Positions 63,598 through 64,000 of a DNA stretch of 64,000 nt are shown here, piece after piece (positions within the stretch are counted from its first letter, which is position 1; the number at the start of each line of letters is the position of its first letter). The translations under genes and the position numbers were made by a program. This DNA comes from Longimicrobiales bacterium (GTDB lineage Bacteria; Gemmatimonadota; Gemmatimonadetes; Longimicrobiales; RSA9), in the NCBI GenBank assembly GCA_035764935.1, contig DASTYK010000106.1, positions 1 through 64,000 of the forward strand, written 5' to 3'. The notes under the pieces were generated by a model. The model did no database searches and was not told where the DNA came from. It saw only the letters and a list, made by a program, of their open reading frames with translations.

Positions 63598-64000
63598 ATG
63601 GCGACCAGGATGGAAGAAGCACAGGACACCGCGCAGCGGACGCTGGTGCATTACGAGGCGGCCGACGGCGTGGCGGTGATCACGCTCGATGACCCGCCGG
63701 CCAATACATACACCTACGAGATGTTCCAGCAGATGGACGCGGCGATCCTGCGGGCGCGCATGGACGACGACGTGTACGTGATCGTGCTGACCGGTGGTTG
63801 CGAGAAGTTCTTCTGTGCGGGTGCCAGCATCAACATGCTGAACACGGTAACCCCGACCTTCAAGTACTACTTCTGCCTGCATGCGAACGAGACGCTGAAC
63901 CGTTTCGAGCAGACGCCCAAGCTGGTGATCGCGGCACTCAACGGGCACACGGTGGGTGGCGGGATGGAGATCGCGATGGCGGCGGACCTCCGCATCGCGC
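63598..64000 (+). CDS. Enoyl-CoA hydratase/isomerase family protein (partial, 3' end beyond window)
   Basis: The first 134 codons of a crotonase-fold protein. Two adjacent ATGs exist (63595 and 63598); the second is 5 nt from GGAGG. The crotonase signature is visible: VITLDDPPANTYT, the first oxyanion segment KFFCAGASI and the second NGHTVGGGMEIAMAADLRIA. The gene runs off the window. Likely fatty-acid or aromatic beta-oxidation, regulated by the upstream TetR. Confidence 0.9.
   Translation, partial: MATRMEEAQDTAQRTLVHYEAADGVAVITLDDPPANTYTYEMFQQMDAAILRARMDDDVYVIVLTGGCEKFFCAGASINMLNTVTPTFKYYFCLHANETLNRFEQTPKLVIAALNGHTVGGGMEIAMAADLRIA

Overview
The window is high-GC bacterial chromosome, densely coding, with many genes joined by 1-14 bp stop/start overlaps. 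The gene content (a PadR regulator paired with a very large MacB-like ADOP permease, NfeD/FloA, monomeric NADP isocitrate dehydrogenase, proteins ending in isoamylase-early-set (CBM48-like) domains, many lipoproteins, a TonB-type outer-membrane protein) suggests a Gram-negative, aerobic, heterotrophic member of Gemmatimonadota or a close relative. That placement is inference from gene content; no rRNA is present.

Layout. 0.1-3.7 kb: 2-oxoacid dehydrogenase E1alpha-E1beta-E2 operon (minus strand) with a good sigma70-type promoter. 3.8-9.8 kb: a 67-codon ORF, secG and the glycolytic genes tpiA, pgk and gap, with a hydrolase, a zinc-ribbon protein and comF between them. 9.9-19.4 kb: a long minus-strand housekeeping run, yicC-gmk-rpoZ-coaBC-UDG4-dnaB-radA-ispD-tsaC-arginine phosphatase-aroE. 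19.4-24.1 kb: TonB-plug outer-membrane protein, pepA and citrate synthase. 24.3-30.1 kb: an ECF sigma operon whose anti-sigma-like and outer-membrane-like partners both end in CBM48-like domains, then four small secreted or lipoprotein genes. 30.3-36.0 kb: tyrosine-decarboxylase-like enzyme, a NagB-deacetylase fusion and a Tat-exported D-aminoacylase. 36.1-39.0 kb: aroF-chorismate mutase-tyrA-PEBP operon. 39.3-42.6 kb: degenerate IS1595-like transposase, exported D-aminopeptidase, TM2 protein. 42.7-47.2 kb: icd, a PHP lipoprotein, tRNA-Leu(CAA), a DUF305 membrane protein. 47.4-52.4 kb: padR-ADOP pair and a ClC channel with CBS domains. 52.5-59.3 kb: cytochrome b/ferredoxin/MvhD fusion divergent from a heme-copper oxidoreductase operon, then a methyltransferase. 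59.3-62.6 kb: nfeD-floA and a third partner. 62.8-64 kb: a TetR regulator and the start of an enoyl-CoA hydratase.

The most notable signals are four. (1) The aroF operon is preceded by a complete transcription-attenuation module: a 28-codon leader peptide with a Tyr-Tyr-Tyr-Phe run, a pairing segment that can act as antiterminator, and a 13-bp terminator hairpin with a U-rich tail; promoter spacing suggests the leader peptide is translated leaderlessly. (2) The heme-copper oxidase subunit I keeps all metal-binding histidines but has Gln where the cross-linked active-site Tyr should be, so it may be a nitric oxide reductase rather than an oxygen reductase. (3) Opposite it lies a three-module protein (cytochrome b, 2x[4Fe-4S] ferredoxin, MvhD-like). 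(4) The ECF sigma operon looks like an uncharacterised envelope signalling system.
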